A stretch of DNA of 64,000 nt from Leptolyngbyaceae cyanobacterium JSC-12 (GTDB lineage Bacteria > Cyanobacteriota > Cyanobacteriia > Leptolyngbyales > Leptolyngbyaceae). The stretch's first letter is position 1. Every line of letters starts with the position of its first letter. The translations under genes and the position numbers were made by a program. Of the stretch, positions 27,914-37,336 are shown piece by piece. The notes below the pieces were generated by a model. That model had not been told where the DNA came from. It saw only the letters and a list, made by a program, of their open reading frames with translations, and ran no database searches. The stretch spans positions 332,723 through 396,722 of the forward strand of contig CM001633.1 of the NCBI GenBank assembly GCA_000309945.1, written 5' to 3'.

Positions 27914-29089
27914 ATGATTCACCACTCGACTATCATTAACGCACGTCTACCAGGATACACAGGGCTACAAGAAATCTTGGTGACCCAGGGTAAGATCGCT
28001 GCAATTCAACCGCAGTCATTGAACTCAAACCCAACTGTGATCAATCTTCAAGGGGATTGGCTTTCCCTGGATGGCATCGACTTACAAATCAATGGCGCAT
28101 TAGGACTGGCATTTCCTGATCTGAGTACAGATACTAAGGACAAACTTGCTGCCATTGGTGAACTTCTCTGGCAGCAAGGGGTTGGGGGCTATTTACCCAC
28201 TCTGGTGACAACGTCCGTGGAGAATATCCAGCGATCGCTAGCGGTGATCAGCAGGTGGCAAGTAGCAAACCGAAGTCAGAAAGCCGCCCCTTTCACCTCC
28301 TATCCCCCATCTCCCTCCGCCCAAATTTTGGGTGTCCATCTGGAAGGACCCTTTCTTAATCCCGAAAAGCGAGGTGCCCATCCAAAGGAATATTTGCAAC
28401 CACTGACGATTGAAAACGTAAAACGAGTGTTGGGAGAATACGCCCATGTTGTGAAAGTCATAACTTTGGCTCCAGAACTGGACGAGACGGGTGAGGTCAT
28501 CCCTTACCTGCGATCGCTAGGCATTACCGTCAGCTTGGGACATTCCCTGGCAACAGCAGAACAAGCACAACGAGCATTTGCTCAGGGTGCATCAATGGTG
28601 ACTCATGCCTTTAATGCCATGCCGCCCCTGCATCACCGTGAACCAGGATTGCTAGGAGCCGCAATTACTCATCCTGCTGTGCAATGCGGGTTAATTGCGG
28701 ATGGTCAGCATGTGTCACCAATCATGGTTGATATTTTGCTGCGGGCTTCTCAGTATGCGCAGGGAATTTTTCTCGTCAGTGATGCACTATCACCGCTTGG
28801 CTTGCCGGATGGCATTTATCCCTGGGATACCCGGCAAATTGAAGTTAAACAGGGAACAGCCCGATTACCTGATGGAACCCTATCTGGAACTACGCTGGGA
28901 TTACTCGTGGGGGTGCAAAACCTGGTAGAGTGGGAAATTTGTAGTGTAGAACAAGCGATCGCGCTGGCAACAGTGGCTCCTCGACGGGCGATCGGTATAT
29001 CAACCGATTACGTGGGTCAACCTGCGAACTTACTCCGCTGGCATCAGCGTGAAACAGGCGAATTAGAATGGGAGCGATTATTTGCGTAA
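27914..29089 (+). CDS. nagA: N-acetylglucosamine-6-phosphate deacetylase
   Basis: A 391-residue amidohydrolase that removes acetate from GlcNAc-6-phosphate during cell-wall amino-sugar recycling. Metal and substrate motifs are GIDLQINGALGLAF, GVHLEGPFLNPEKRGAHP (metal Glu), SLGHSLATAEQA and THAFNAMPPLHHREPG (His ligands), and VSDALSPLGLPDGIY (catalytic Asp). About residues 115-135 form an extra Ser/Pro-rich insert (KAAPFTSYPPSPSAQ) that looks like in-frame repeat-derived DNA. No nagB is adjacent. It begins with ATG at 27914. Its 3' end overlaps the next minus-strand gene by 12 bp. Confidence 0.92.
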   Translation: MIHHSTIINARLPGYTGLQEILVTQGKIAAIQPQSLNSNPTVINLQGDWLSLDGIDLQINGALGLAFPDLSTDTKDKLAAIGELLWQQGVGGYLPTLVTTSVENIQRSLAVISRWQVANRSQKAAPFTSYPPSPSAQILGVHLEGPFLNPEKRGAHPKEYLQPLTIENVKRVLGEYAHVVKVITLAPELDETGEVIPYLRSLGITVSLGHSLATAEQAQRAFAQGASMVTHAFNAMPPLHHREPGLLGAAITHPAVQCGLIADGQHVSPIMVDILLRASQYAQGIFLVSDALSPLGLPDGIYPWDTRQIEVKQGTARLPDGTLSGTTLGLLVGVQNLVEWEICSVEQAIALATVAPRRAIGISTDYVGQPANLLRWHQRETGELEWERLFA

Positions 29090-29359
29090 CAATGCCGTCA
29101 CAATGGTAGTGATGCTTACCATTGCCAACAAGCCAAATACCAGGTTCACCACCCATTGCGTCGCTTGCTGAAAGGCATTAGAGCAAATGCTTAATGCCTT
29201 TGACTCTTCCCGATATTGTCGGATTGCTTCATAAGTTGCTTTAGATTCTTCCCGCAATTGCCGAATCACCTCAGTATTTTCCTGAGAAATGCGAGACGCT
29301 TCTTTCAGCGTTTCAGCAATTTCATCCTGCATTTCATCCGTCCAACGTTCGACCAGCAT
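29078..29359 (-). CDS. Small coiled-coil protein with one C-terminal membrane helix
   Basis: A 93-residue protein. Residues 8-55 form a charged heptad-like helix (QDEIAETLKEASRISQENTE, REESK repeated twice). Residues about 70-90 (VVNLVFGLLAMVSITTIVTA) form a membrane anchor. I do not recognise the family. The direct REESKA(T/L) repetition and clean start make it a probable real gene. It converges with nagA, overlapping by 12 bp. Confidence 0.55.
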   Translation of the reverse strand: MLVERWTDEMQDEIAETLKEASRISQENTEVIRQLREESKATYEAIRQYREESKALSICSNAFQQATQWVVNLVFGLLAMVSITTIVTALLRK

Positions 29360-29478
29360 CTCAATTCCTGGATTGCGGCTCTACTCAGAATCCCAAATCC
29401 TAGCTCAACTCCCGTTTCTGTAGTGTCCAAAACTCGGTAGGATGAACACTGTTGCAATCAACCGATCAAAACAGCTTT

Positions 29479-30162
29479 ATGACTGCACTCGACGATAAGA
29501 CCATTGTCCGAGAATACTTCAACACTAAAGGATTCGATCGCTGGCGCAATATTTACGGCGATGGCGAAGTTAACAAAGTCCAATTAGATATCCGTGTAGG
29601 ACATCAGCAAACCGTCGATACCTTGCTGAGCTGGTTCAATGACGATGGGAATCTATCTCAACTGACAGTTTGTGATGCAGGTTGCGGCGTAGGCAGCCTC
29701 AGCATTCCTCTGGCAAAAGCGGGCGCAACGGTTTTTGCCAGCGACATTTCCGAGAAAATGGTGGGTGAAGCCAGAAGTCGGGCGACTGAAGTATTGGGCA
29801 ACGCCAACAATCTCACCTTTACCGTGCAAGATTTGGAAACCATCTCTGGTAAGTATCACACAGTCGTTTGTCTGGATGTATTAATTCACTATCCCCAAGA
29901 TAAAGCTGCTGAAATGATTCAGCATTTGAGCTCCCTGGCAGAATCTCGCCTGATCCTTAGCTTTGCGCCCAAAACAGTGTTCTACCAGGTGTTGAAAAAA
30001 GTAGGTGACTTCTTCCCAGGACCCAGCAAAGCCACTCGCGCCTATCTTCACAGTGAACGAGATGTTGTTCGCATTTTGGAAACTCAAGGCTGGAAGATTG
30101 CCCGTAGTACGATGACCAAAACGCGATTCTACTTCTCTCGCATGTTAGAGGCAACTCGCTAA
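29479..30162 (+). CDS. chlM: Magnesium-protoporphyrin IX methyltransferase
   Basis: The enzyme adds a methyl group from SAM to the 13-propionate of Mg-protoporphyrin IX, a committed step of chlorophyll synthesis. The start FNTKGFDRWRNIYGDGEVN, the SAM-binding VCDAGCGVGSLSIPLAKAG and the following FASDISEKMV are characteristic of ChlM. An upstream TTG at 29452 is in frame, but the ATG at 29479 gives MTALDDKTIVREYFN, the usual cyanobacterial N-terminus, and a length of 227 residues. It is cytoplasmic or loosely thylakoid-associated. No other chlorophyll gene is adjacent, which is normal in cyanobacteria. Confidence 0.94.
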   Translation: MTALDDKTIVREYFNTKGFDRWRNIYGDGEVNKVQLDIRVGHQQTVDTLLSWFNDDGNLSQLTVCDAGCGVGSLSIPLAKAGATVFASDISEKMVGEARSRATEVLGNANNLTFTVQDLETISGKYHTVVCLDVLIHYPQDKAAEMIQHLSSLAESRLILSFAPKTVFYQVLKKVGDFFPGPSKATRAYLHSERDVVRILETQGWKIARSTMTKTRFYFSRMLEATR

Positions 30163-30355
30163 CTGGTAAGCTGTTGACTAACCTAGATAGCAGCGTTGGT
30201 GCTAGCGCTAACGACGAGATTAGCAATCCAGCAAGTGTTTAAGAATAGCTACACACTTCATACCGACTATTGTTTAGCAGAGAGTGTCATCAGTTGAGAT
30301 TGCTTGCTTCGGTTGATTATAGTGACAGAAATGAACTGGTTACTCTCCTCACCGT

Positions 30356-30733
30356 ATGGCGCAAATTTTTCTAACGATCGCGGCAATTTTGGGTGCTCTG
30401 TCAGTGGGGACGGGTGCTTTCGGTGCCCATGCTTTGCGAGCACAGATCAGCGATCGCACCCTGGAAATCTTTGAAACAGGGGTTCGCTATCAGATGTATC
30501 ATGCGCTGGCTCTGCTGTCGGTAGGAATTTTGTTGAGCCGCGCTGAACAGATTCCACCAACCTTGCCCTTCTCAGGCTTTGCCTTCATCATTGGCATCGT
30601 GCTCTTCTCTGGCAGCCTCTATGCCCTTAGTCTTAGCGGAGTCAAGTGGTTAGGTGCCATCACCCCTTTGGGTGGTGCTTTTTTCATCATCGGCTGGGCG
30701 TGCTTAGCAATCGCAACCTTTCAATATAAGTAA
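30356..30733 (+). CDS. DUF423 family membrane protein
   Basis: A 125-residue, four-helix membrane protein. It starts MAQIFLTIAAILGALSVGTGAFGAHALR, which holds the conserved G-A-F-G-A-H-x-L motif of DUF423 (E. coli YgdD type). The remaining helices are LSVGILLSRAE, FSGFAFIIGIVLFSGSLYAL and GAFFIIGWACLAIA. Full length. The function is unknown. It precedes htpG by about 110 bp, without evidence of co-transcription. Confidence 0.92.
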   Translation: MAQIFLTIAAILGALSVGTGAFGAHALRAQISDRTLEIFETGVRYQMYHALALLSVGILLSRAEQIPPTLPFSGFAFIIGIVLFSGSLYALSLSGVKWLGAITPLGGAFFIIGWACLAIATFQYK

Positions 30734-30846
30734 GTAGGGAAATCCGAAGCTTGCGAGTGTGGACAACTCCCTTACTACAATAGGGATCGCTTGCCGAAAC
30801 TAAAAAGTAGCAATCGAAAAACGTCCTAAATCCTTGGAGCGACCCC

Positions 30847-32904
30847 ATGACAACTGTTCTGGAAAAGGGCAACATTAGCATCCATACAGAAAATATTTTT
30901 CCCATTATCAAAAAGTGGCTGTATTCAGACCACGAGATTTTTCTACGAGAACTGGTATCCAATGCGGTAGACGCCATTCAAAAGCTGAAAATGGTCTCCC
31001 ACTCTGGTGAGTACTCAGGTGACTTGGGCGATCCCGAAATTGTGATCACGCTGGACAAGGAAGCTAAAACCCTGTCTGTGTCCGATACAGGCATTGGCAT
31101 GACTGCCGATGAAGTGAAGAAGTACATTAACCAGGTAGCATTTTCCAGTGCAGAAGAATTTGTTGAAAAGTACAAAGCCAATACGGATCAGCAAATTATT
31201 GGGCATTTTGGATTGGGCTTTTACTCCTCCTTCATGGTGGCAAGCCGGGTTGAGATTGATACCCTGTCTTACCAGGTTGGAGCACAAGCTGTTCACTGGT
31301 CTTGTGATGGCACCACCGAATTTGAACTAACTGATTCTGCCCGTTCCACACGCGGCACCACTGTTACGCTGCACCTGATGGATGAGGAGCAAGAATATCT
31401 GGAGCCGTATCGTGTGCGATCGCTCATCACTAAATATTGCGACTTCATGCCCTTCCCTATCAAGCTAGCGGTGAAAGAGCCACCCAAAGCAGAGGAAGCC
31501 AAGGAAGGTGAACCCCCAACCGAATCTAAAGCCCCCGAACAAATTAATCGTCAAAAAGCACCCTGGAAAGAGTCGCCCAACTCCCTCAGCAAAGAAGACT
31601 ATCTGGAGTTCTATCGTTATCTCTATCCCTTTCAAGAAGAGCCACTGCTTTGGGTTCATCTCAACACCGACTATCCCTTCGTCGTCAACGGCATCCTCTA
31701 CTTCCCCAAGCTCAAACCTGATGTGGACGTGACCAAAGGGCAAATCAAGCTCTTCTGTAATCAGGTGTTTGTCAGCGACAACTGCGAAGAAGTGATTCCC
31801 AAGTTTTTGCTGCCTTTGCGGGGCGTCATCGATAGCGTGGATATTCCGCTCAATGTGTCGCGCAGTTTTTTGCAGAACGATCGCACAGTGCGCCGCATTG
31901 CCGATTACATCGCTAAGAAAGTTGGCGATCGCCTGAAAGAACTTTATCGCGACGATCGGGATCAATACGTTCGGTCCTGGCAAGACCTCGGCACCTTCGT
32001 CAAGTTCGGCTCTATGAACGACGACAAGTTCAAGAAACAGGTCGAGGATATTCTCATCTATCGCACAACCTGGGCAGGCAGCACAGAATCAGGAGAATCA
32101 CCCAAAGTTGAGGTGCAATCAACCGAAGGGGATGTCTGGCAAGATGTTTCCTCCTCATCTTCCTCAACCTCTTCATCTTCTTCAACCTCTCCCACCTACA
32201 CCACCCTCAAAGAATACCTGGAGCGCAACAAAACCCGTCACGAAAACCGCGTCTTCTACTGCAACGATGAAGTGACTCAAGCAACCTACGTTGAGTTGCA
32301 CAAGCAACAGGGACTAGAAGTACTGTTCATGGATTCGTTCATTGATACACATTTCATTAGTTTCCTGGAACGGGAATATCCAGAGGTCAAATTCTCGCGA
32401 GTCGATGCTGACCTGGATGACACGCTGATTGACAAAGAGAAAGACTCTGAAATTGTTGATCCAGCTACAAATAAAACTCGCAGCGAGACGATTAAGGAAT
32501 TGTTTGAGAAATCTCTCAATAAACCCAAAGTCACGATTCGCACAGAAGCCTTGAAAGCTAGCGATGATGCGCCTCCAGCCGTTGTACTTTTGCCAGAAAA
32601 CTTGCGTCGGATGCGGGAAATGATGGCACTCATGCAACAGCAGTCTGTTGAGTTTCCCGAAGAGCACACTTTGCTGGTGAACACAGCACATCCATTGATT
32701 CAAAACCTGGCAACCCTTAGCAAGGGTGCAGTAGTGCAAACGGGTGGACAATCGCCTTCCCAAGAGCTAGCTGATTTGATTTGCCATCATGTATATGACC
32801 TGGCACTGATGGCACAGAAAGGTTTCGATGCAGAAGGAATGAAAGCGTTTCTTGATCGCTCCAATCAAGTTCTGACTCGTCTGGCAGAACGTGCAATTGC
32901 TTAA
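30847..32904 (+). CDS. htpG: Chaperone HtpG (Hsp90)
   Basis: A 685-residue Hsp90. ATP-binding motifs are ELVSNAVDAI, DTGIGMT and GHFGLGFYSSFMV. The middle and C-terminal domains follow, with IPLNVSRSFLQ. Cyanobacterial HtpG assists stress tolerance and phycobilisome linker folding. Two low-complexity inserts stand out: an acidic Pro/Glu/Lys stretch around residues 213-240 and a Ser-run (SSSSSSTSSSSSTSPT) around 436-452. They may be flexible linkers. ATG at 30847 has an upstream GGAGCG ribosome site. No CIRCE operator was seen. A hairpin followed by a T-run closes the gene. Confidence 0.96.
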   Translation: MTTVLEKGNISIHTENIFPIIKKWLYSDHEIFLRELVSNAVDAIQKLKMVSHSGEYSGDLGDPEIVITLDKEAKTLSVSDTGIGMTADEVKKYINQVAFSSAEEFVEKYKANTDQQIIGHFGLGFYSSFMVASRVEIDTLSYQVGAQAVHWSCDGTTEFELTDSARSTRGTTVTLHLMDEEQEYLEPYRVRSLITKYCDFMPFPIKLAVKEPPKAEEAKEGEPPTESKAPEQINRQKAPWKESPNSLSKEDYLEFYRYLYPFQEEPLLWVHLNTDYPFVVNGILYFPKLKPDVDVTKGQIKLFCNQVFVSDNCEEVIPKFLLPLRGVIDSVDIPLNVSRSFLQNDRTVRRIADYIAKKVGDRLKELYRDDRDQYVRSWQDLGTFVKFGSMNDDKFKKQVEDILIYRTTWAGSTESGESPKVEVQSTEGDVWQDVSSSSSSTSSSSSTSPTYTTLKEYLERNKTRHENRVFYCNDEVTQATYVELHKQQGLEVLFMDSFIDTHFISFLEREYPEVKFSRVDADLDDTLIDKEKDSEIVDPATNKTRSETIKELFEKSLNKPKVTIRTEALKASDDAPPAVVLLPENLRRMREMMALMQQQSVEFPEEHTLLVNTAHPLIQNLATLSKGAVVQTGGQSPSQELADLICHHVYDLALMAQKGFDAEGMKAFLDRSNQVLTRLAERAIA

Positions 32905-32961
32905 TTTCGTAACTTAATCTCAATACATTACTTAATCTCAACAGATTGACGTAGGAAATCG

Positions 32962-32994
32962 CGATCGCTCTCTCAAACGGGGGCGATCGTTTTT
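32962..32994 (+). terminator. Intrinsic terminator after htpG
   Basis: CGATCGC (32962-32968) pairs with GCGATCG (32983-32989) and is followed directly by TTTTT. The stem is built from two HIP1 cores. It lies 58 bp after the htpG stop. Confidence 0.6.
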
Positions 32995-33324
32995 GTAAGC
33001 ATCTATCGAAACAACAAGATTCAAATCTATAGAAAAGTCTTTTAGTTGAGTAAGTCATTGTTGAAACATGCCACATTAAAAATAAGTCAGTATCGACAAG
33101 ATGATGCAATGTGAATGCTTGGTGCAGAGTCAAACAGGAAGTCCTGAATCAGTTGTTAGCATCAAATTAGAGAATGACTATCAATCATTCCCAATTGATG
33201 ATTAACAAATGCAAACGAATGTTCAACGAATCCAAAGAAGTGTTGCAAACCTGCAACTTTCTTGAGTTGTGTTTGGTGTGCTGTTTAATCAATGACGAAC
33301 TTAAAGTTCTGCAAAGGAGCTTTC
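32995..33324. other. Intergenic leader before the transhydrogenase operon
   Basis: A 330-bp stretch with no convincing gene. At 33172-33190 there is an inverted repeat GAATGA-N7-TCATTC, a possible regulator site about 135 bp upstream of pntA1. The remainder is A/T-rich and could hold the promoter, but no clear -35/-10 pair was identified. Confidence 0.4.
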
Positions 33325-34485
33325 ATGAGGATTGCGATCGCAAAAGAAATCGAAGCGGGAGAGCGGCGTGTAGCCCTCATCCCAGATACAGTGAGTCGGT
33401 TAGTAAAACAAGGGTTTGAGGTTTGGGTTGAAAGTGGGGCAGGAGAATCCGCTTATTTCTCAAATGATGCGTATATTCAAGCAGGGGCAATCATCGTTTC
33501 TACCCCTGAAACAGCCTTCAGCGCAGACTTAGTGCTGAAGGTAAAGCCACCCCAATTGCGAGAGGATGGACACCATGAAGCTGATTTACTCAAGTCAGGA
33601 TCAACGCTGATTAGCTTTTTAGATCCCCTTGGCAATCCCAGACTATGCCAGCATTTAGCCGATCGTCATGTCACAGCACTGGCAATGGAAATGATCCCGC
33701 GCATCAGTCGAGCACAAAGTATGGATGCGTTGTCGTCGCAAGCCTCTGTTGCTGGATATAAAGCCGTGCTGATTGCCGCGTCTGCCTGTCCCAAGTTCTT
33801 TCCCATGTTGACAACAGCTGCTGGCACGATCGCCCCTGCCAAAGTATTCGTGATTGGGGCTGGTGTTGCCGGACTGCAAGCGATCGCTACCGCTCGCCGC
33901 CTGGGGGCAGTGGTGGAAGCCTTTGATATTCGCCCTGCAGTCAAAGAAGAAGTGCAAAGCTTAGGAGCCAGATTTGTTGAAGTAACCCTGGAAGAGGAAA
34001 CAGTTGCGGCAGGCGGCTATGCCAGAGAAGTGTCAGAGGTTGCTAAACAAAAAACGCAGGCAGCAATAGCCGAACACGTCAAACTCTCGGATGTGGTAAT
34101 TACGACTGCTCAGGTACCTGGTAAAAAAGCACCACTCCTGGTTACTGAAGAAATGATTGCCCAGATGAAACCAGGTGCCGTCATTGTTGATATGGCAGCA
34201 GAACAGGGCGGCAACTGTGCTGGGATCGAAGCAGGTAGCCAGATTGTACGGAATGGTGTGACGCTGATTGGTCCAGTCAATTTACCTGCTACTATGCCCG
34301 TTCACGCCAGCCAGATGTATGCCAAAAACCTGCTGACACTCGTACAACATCTCATGAAAGACGGGCAATTAACCCTGGATTTTGAGGATGAAATTACCCG
34401 TGAGACTTGCGTAGCTCATGCAGGAGCAATTCGCAATCAGCGAGTGCGAGATTTGCTCGAAAGTGCGGTCACCGTTGGAATGTAG
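33325..34485 (+). CDS. pntA1: NAD(P) transhydrogenase alpha subunit part 1
   Basis: The soluble dI domain of the split proton-translocating transhydrogenase. It binds NAD(H), shown by VIGAGVAGLQAIATARRLGA, and has the family start MRIAIAKEIEAGERRVALIPD. It transfers hydride between NADH and NADP+ with the other subunits at the membrane. I place the start at ATG 33325 because a strong AAAGGAG site lies 6-7 bp before it; the frame is also open from 33292. Length is 386 residues. It lies 14 bp before pntA2. The split alpha subunit is the usual cyanobacterial arrangement. Confidence 0.95.
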   Translation: MRIAIAKEIEAGERRVALIPDTVSRLVKQGFEVWVESGAGESAYFSNDAYIQAGAIIVSTPETAFSADLVLKVKPPQLREDGHHEADLLKSGSTLISFLDPLGNPRLCQHLADRHVTALAMEMIPRISRAQSMDALSSQASVAGYKAVLIAASACPKFFPMLTTAAGTIAPAKVFVIGAGVAGLQAIATARRLGAVVEAFDIRPAVKEEVQSLGARFVEVTLEEETVAAGGYAREVSEVAKQKTQAAIAEHVKLSDVVITTAQVPGKKAPLLVTEEMIAQMKPGAVIVDMAAEQGGNCAGIEAGSQIVRNGVTLIGPVNLPATMPVHASQMYAKNLLTLVQHLMKDGQLTLDFEDEITRETCVAHAGAIRNQRVRDLLESAVTVGM

Positions 34486-34499
34486 GAAGGAGTTTGGTT

Positions 34500-34787
34500 A
34501 TGATGGAAGGATTCATCATGGGGCTGGTGGTATTCACCCTGGCGACGTTCATCGGATTTGAAGTAATCAATAAAATTCCACCCACGTTGCACACACCGTT
34601 GATGTCAGGTTCCAATGCAATTTCTGGGATCGCTATTGTGGGCGCCTTATTGGTGGCAGGCGATCGCAACTGGCAACTCACCACGATTTTGGGACTGATT
34701 AGCGTAGTGTTGGCATCCATCAACGTGGTGGGTGGGTTCTTGGTCACCGATCGAATGCTGCAAATGTTCAAGAAGAAAGAGGTGTGA
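34500..34787 (+). CDS. pntA2: NAD(P) transhydrogenase alpha subunit part 2
   Basis: A 95-residue membrane protein with three hydrophobic helices (MGLVVFTLATFIGFEVINKI, AISGIAIVGALLVAG, LGLISVVLASINVVGGFLV) and the conserved PPTLHTPLMSG loop. It forms part of the proton channel domain dII with PntB. A GGAAGGAG site precedes ATG 34500. An in-frame extension upstream to 34407 is not needed. It ends 3 bp before the pntB ATG. Confidence 0.94.
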   Translation: MMEGFIMGLVVFTLATFIGFEVINKIPPTLHTPLMSGSNAISGIAIVGALLVAGDRNWQLTTILGLISVVLASINVVGGFLVTDRMLQMFKKKEV

Positions 34788-34790
34788 GTG

Positions 34791-36197
34791 ATGAATGAGT
34801 TTTTACCGTCGGTGATTGAACTCAGCTATTTGGTCGCTGCTGCTTTGTTCATCATTGGTTTAAAGAAGCTGGGATCACCTGCTACTGCCCGTCGCGGCAA
34901 TGCGATCGCGTCTGTGGGAATGTTGATTGCAATTTTGGTGACCTTACTGCACCAAAACGTGTTGAATTACGAGATGATCCTGGTCGCGATCGCGATCGGT
35001 TCCGCGATCGGGGCAGTGATGGCATATCGAGTAGAAATGACTGCCATGCCCCAGATGGTCGGTTTACTCAACGGCTTTGGGGGGGCTGCCTCTGCCCTAG
35101 TTGCTGTGGGTGAATTTTGGCGTTACATCACCAATTTCGAAACCGTTCCCTTCAGCGAAACATTCACAATTGTCGTAAGCGTGTTAATTGGTGGCATCAC
35201 CTTCACAGGGAGTTTGCTGGCATTTGTGAAGTTAGAAGGTTGGATTAGTGGTTCGCCAATTACCTTCCCATTTCAACAACCCTTTAACCTCACGCTACTG
35301 GTAGCATTTCTGGTCGCCAGTGGTTTTCTGATGATAGATCCACATCAACCAGCCGTGTTTCTAGGCTTGATCGGGATTTCACTCGTGCTGGGAGTTCTTT
35401 TTGTATTGCCGATCGGGGGTGCTGATACGCCCGTAGTAATCTCTCTGCTCAACTCCTTCTCTGGTCTAGCTGCCAGTGCTGCCGGATTTGTGCTGATGAA
35501 CAATATGCTGATCATCGCAGGTGCCTTGGTTGGCGCATCGGGCATTATTTTGACAGAAATCATGTGTAAGGCGATGAACCGATCCCTTGCCAATGTGCTA
35601 TTTAGCGCCTTTGGTTCGTCTCATGCCGCGTCTAGTGGTGATGCAGCAGGCGTAAGTAGCGATCGCGTCCTGCACCAGATAGACACGGAAGAAGGGGCCA
35701 TGATGTTAGGTTATGCCAAATCGGTAGTAATTGTACCCGGTTACGGAATGGCCGTTGCCCAAGCCCAGCACGCAGTGCGGGAACTGGCAGATCAGCTAGA
35801 ACGGTTAGGGGTAGATGTGAAATATGCCATTCACCCAGTTGCCGGACGTATGCCAGGACACATGAACGTGTTGCTAGCAGAGGCAAATGTACCCTATCCC
35901 AAACTGCACGACATGGAAGATATCAACCCAGAGTTTGATCGCGTGGATGTAGCCCTTGTGATTGGCGCAAATGATGTAGTCAATCCGGCAGCCCGTCACG
36001 ATAAAGACAGTCCCATTTACGGAATGCCCATTCTAGAAGTGGACAAAGCCCACCACACGATTGTGATCAAGCGCAGCATGAATCCAGGCTTCTCAGGCGT
36101 GGAAAATGAACTGTTCTATAAAGACAAAACCCTGATGCTATTTGGCAGCGCAAAAACCGTTGTTGAGCAATTGGCAGCAGCAGTTAAGGAATTCTAG
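34791..36197 (+). CDS. pntB: NAD(P) transhydrogenase beta subunit
   Basis: About 468 residues. The N-terminal half contains about nine membrane helices forming the proton channel (LSYLVAAALFIIGLKKLGSP, MPQMVGLLNGFGGAASALVA). The C-terminal NADP-binding dIII domain has VPGYGMAVAQAQHAVREL and ANDVVNPAARHDKDSPIYGM. Working with the two alpha parts it uses the proton gradient to set the NADPH/NADH ratio. A GTG at 34788 is an alternative start, but the ATG at 34791 is preferred. The three genes are tightly packed, so they form one operon. Confidence 0.96.
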   Translation: MNEFLPSVIELSYLVAAALFIIGLKKLGSPATARRGNAIASVGMLIAILVTLLHQNVLNYEMILVAIAIGSAIGAVMAYRVEMTAMPQMVGLLNGFGGAASALVAVGEFWRYITNFETVPFSETFTIVVSVLIGGITFTGSLLAFVKLEGWISGSPITFPFQQPFNLTLLVAFLVASGFLMIDPHQPAVFLGLIGISLVLGVLFVLPIGGADTPVVISLLNSFSGLAASAAGFVLMNNMLIIAGALVGASGIILTEIMCKAMNRSLANVLFSAFGSSHAASSGDAAGVSSDRVLHQIDTEEGAMMLGYAKSVVIVPGYGMAVAQAQHAVRELADQLERLGVDVKYAIHPVAGRMPGHMNVLLAEANVPYPKLHDMEDINPEFDRVDVALVIGANDVVNPAARHDKDSPIYGMPILEVDKAHHTIVIKRSMNPGFSGVENELFYKDKTLMLFGSAKTVVEQLAAAVKEF

Positions 36198-36205
36198 AGC
36201 AAAGA

Positions 36206-36276
36206 GCACGATCGCTTTCAGCAAAATGTAGGGGAACACCTGTGCTATGTACCCAATACACGATGGGCGATCGTGC
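36206..36276. terminator. Long-loop stem after pntB
   Basis: Perfect 10-base arms GCACGATCGC (36206-36215) and GCGATCGTGC (36267-36276) enclose a 51-base loop and contain HIP1 cores. There is no T-run, so the terminator role is weak. It lies just after pntB. Confidence 0.3.
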
Positions 36277-36400
36277 AATTCCTGAAACCCCTAGTTATCT
36301 GATTCAAAATCATTGGTTGCTGAAATTCTAGAATCTGAGATTGACTGTGAAGGAATCATTAGTTTCAGCAATCAAATGTTCTCACAAGATGAAAGCGAAC

Positions 36401-36724
36401 CTAGCAAGCCTGGATAAATTCACTCTGACTTGGAAAAATCTCAAATACTTGATCCATTCCAGTGATTTCTAACAGCATCCGTGCTTGTTCACACACAGAG
36501 CAAAGAACAAGCTTTCCGCCCACTGCTCGGGTTGATTTGAAGGCATTCACCAACCCACCTAAACCTGAACTATCAATGAAAGACACATTTTCCAGATCAA
36601 CCAGGACTCGTGTGTTTCCACCTTTGACAAATTCATCAACCTCACGACAAAGTTGACTTGCCATTGAGCTGTCCAGGATTCCTGATGGTTTGATGACTTT
36701 AATTTCGGAATTCATGAGTTTCAT
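36401..36724 (-). CDS. STAS-domain anti-sigma factor antagonist
   Basis: A 107-residue single STAS domain. The phosphorylatable Ser lies in VSFIDSSGLGGLVNAFKSTR, preceded by strand NTRVLVDLENV. In relatives the serine is phosphorylated by an anti-sigma kinase and dephosphorylated by a PP2C phosphatase, neither of which is nearby. The frame extends upstream to 36943, but the added residues are not STAS-like. The ATG at 36724 (MKLMNSEIKVIKPSG), with AGGAAAG 13 bp before it, or the ATG at 36715, are the plausible starts. Its partner is unknown. Confidence 0.85.
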   Translation of the reverse strand: MKLMNSEIKVIKPSGILDSSMASQLCREVDEFVKGGNTRVLVDLENVSFIDSSGLGGLVNAFKSTRAVGGKLVLCSVCEQARMLLEITGMDQVFEIFPSQSEFIQAC

Positions 36725-37336
36725 TGATCTCAAGCTCTTTCCTATTTGGGGTATTTTTACATTAAAGCGATCGCTACACTGCTTCTTAGCAGTTAAACTT
36801 AGCTTTCCCTGAAAGCACTCACAATTCAACAGTAATCTGTAAATCTTTGTGGTGGCTTCAAAAAAATGTCTGGTCTGAATGAACCTTCTAACACTTGCGT
36901 TGCAGACGTAACAATCCAGTAACTGCAAAGACAGCAATTGCAACTATCCACAATTTCTACTCAACTCACGATTCAGTCGAACATATTGAATCGGCGAAAC
37001 CGTTTGTAGTTATTACTACATTGACAGTTGCAATGATAATGCTTCAATTTCTCTGACAGTTCTGATTGATGCACCTGTATCTATCACAGCACACACAAAA
37101 GCAAATCGCCAACTCCTTGCAAACTTCAAGAGGGTGTGGTCATAATTTTCATGGAATCTTAGTAAATTGATGTCAAACAGCAGTCGTGATTGGTTTTATT
37201 TGAAGTTTGAGAGAATTTTCGGATAGTCTGACTTACCAATTTATTCAGGTTTTGCAATAGTTCTGAATACGAATCTTCTAAATTTTAGGTTCCTGTTGGA
37301 TACTCGATAAAAACATCTATCTACTACGAAGCAGCA
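36725..37336. other. Long intergenic region, no gene seen
   Basis: About 610 bp, A/T-rich, divergent between the STAS gene and pbp2. I see no coding frame with family similarity, no tRNA-like fold and no repeat pair. It must contain both promoters. An unrecognised small RNA cannot be ruled out. Confidence 0.4.

Noticed and set aside
30734-30846. Possible CIRCE heat-shock operator before htpG
   Set aside because: The TTAGCACTC-N9-GAGTGCTAA inverted repeat is not present in the leader.
33174-33419. Plus-strand 81-codon frame upstream of and over pntA1
   Set aside because: The pntA1 start and ribosome site fall inside it in another frame, and its sequence has no protein-like pattern.
37019-37045. 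TTGACA followed by TAATGC as a promoter
   Set aside because: The spacing between the boxes is too short for a normal sigma-70 promoter.
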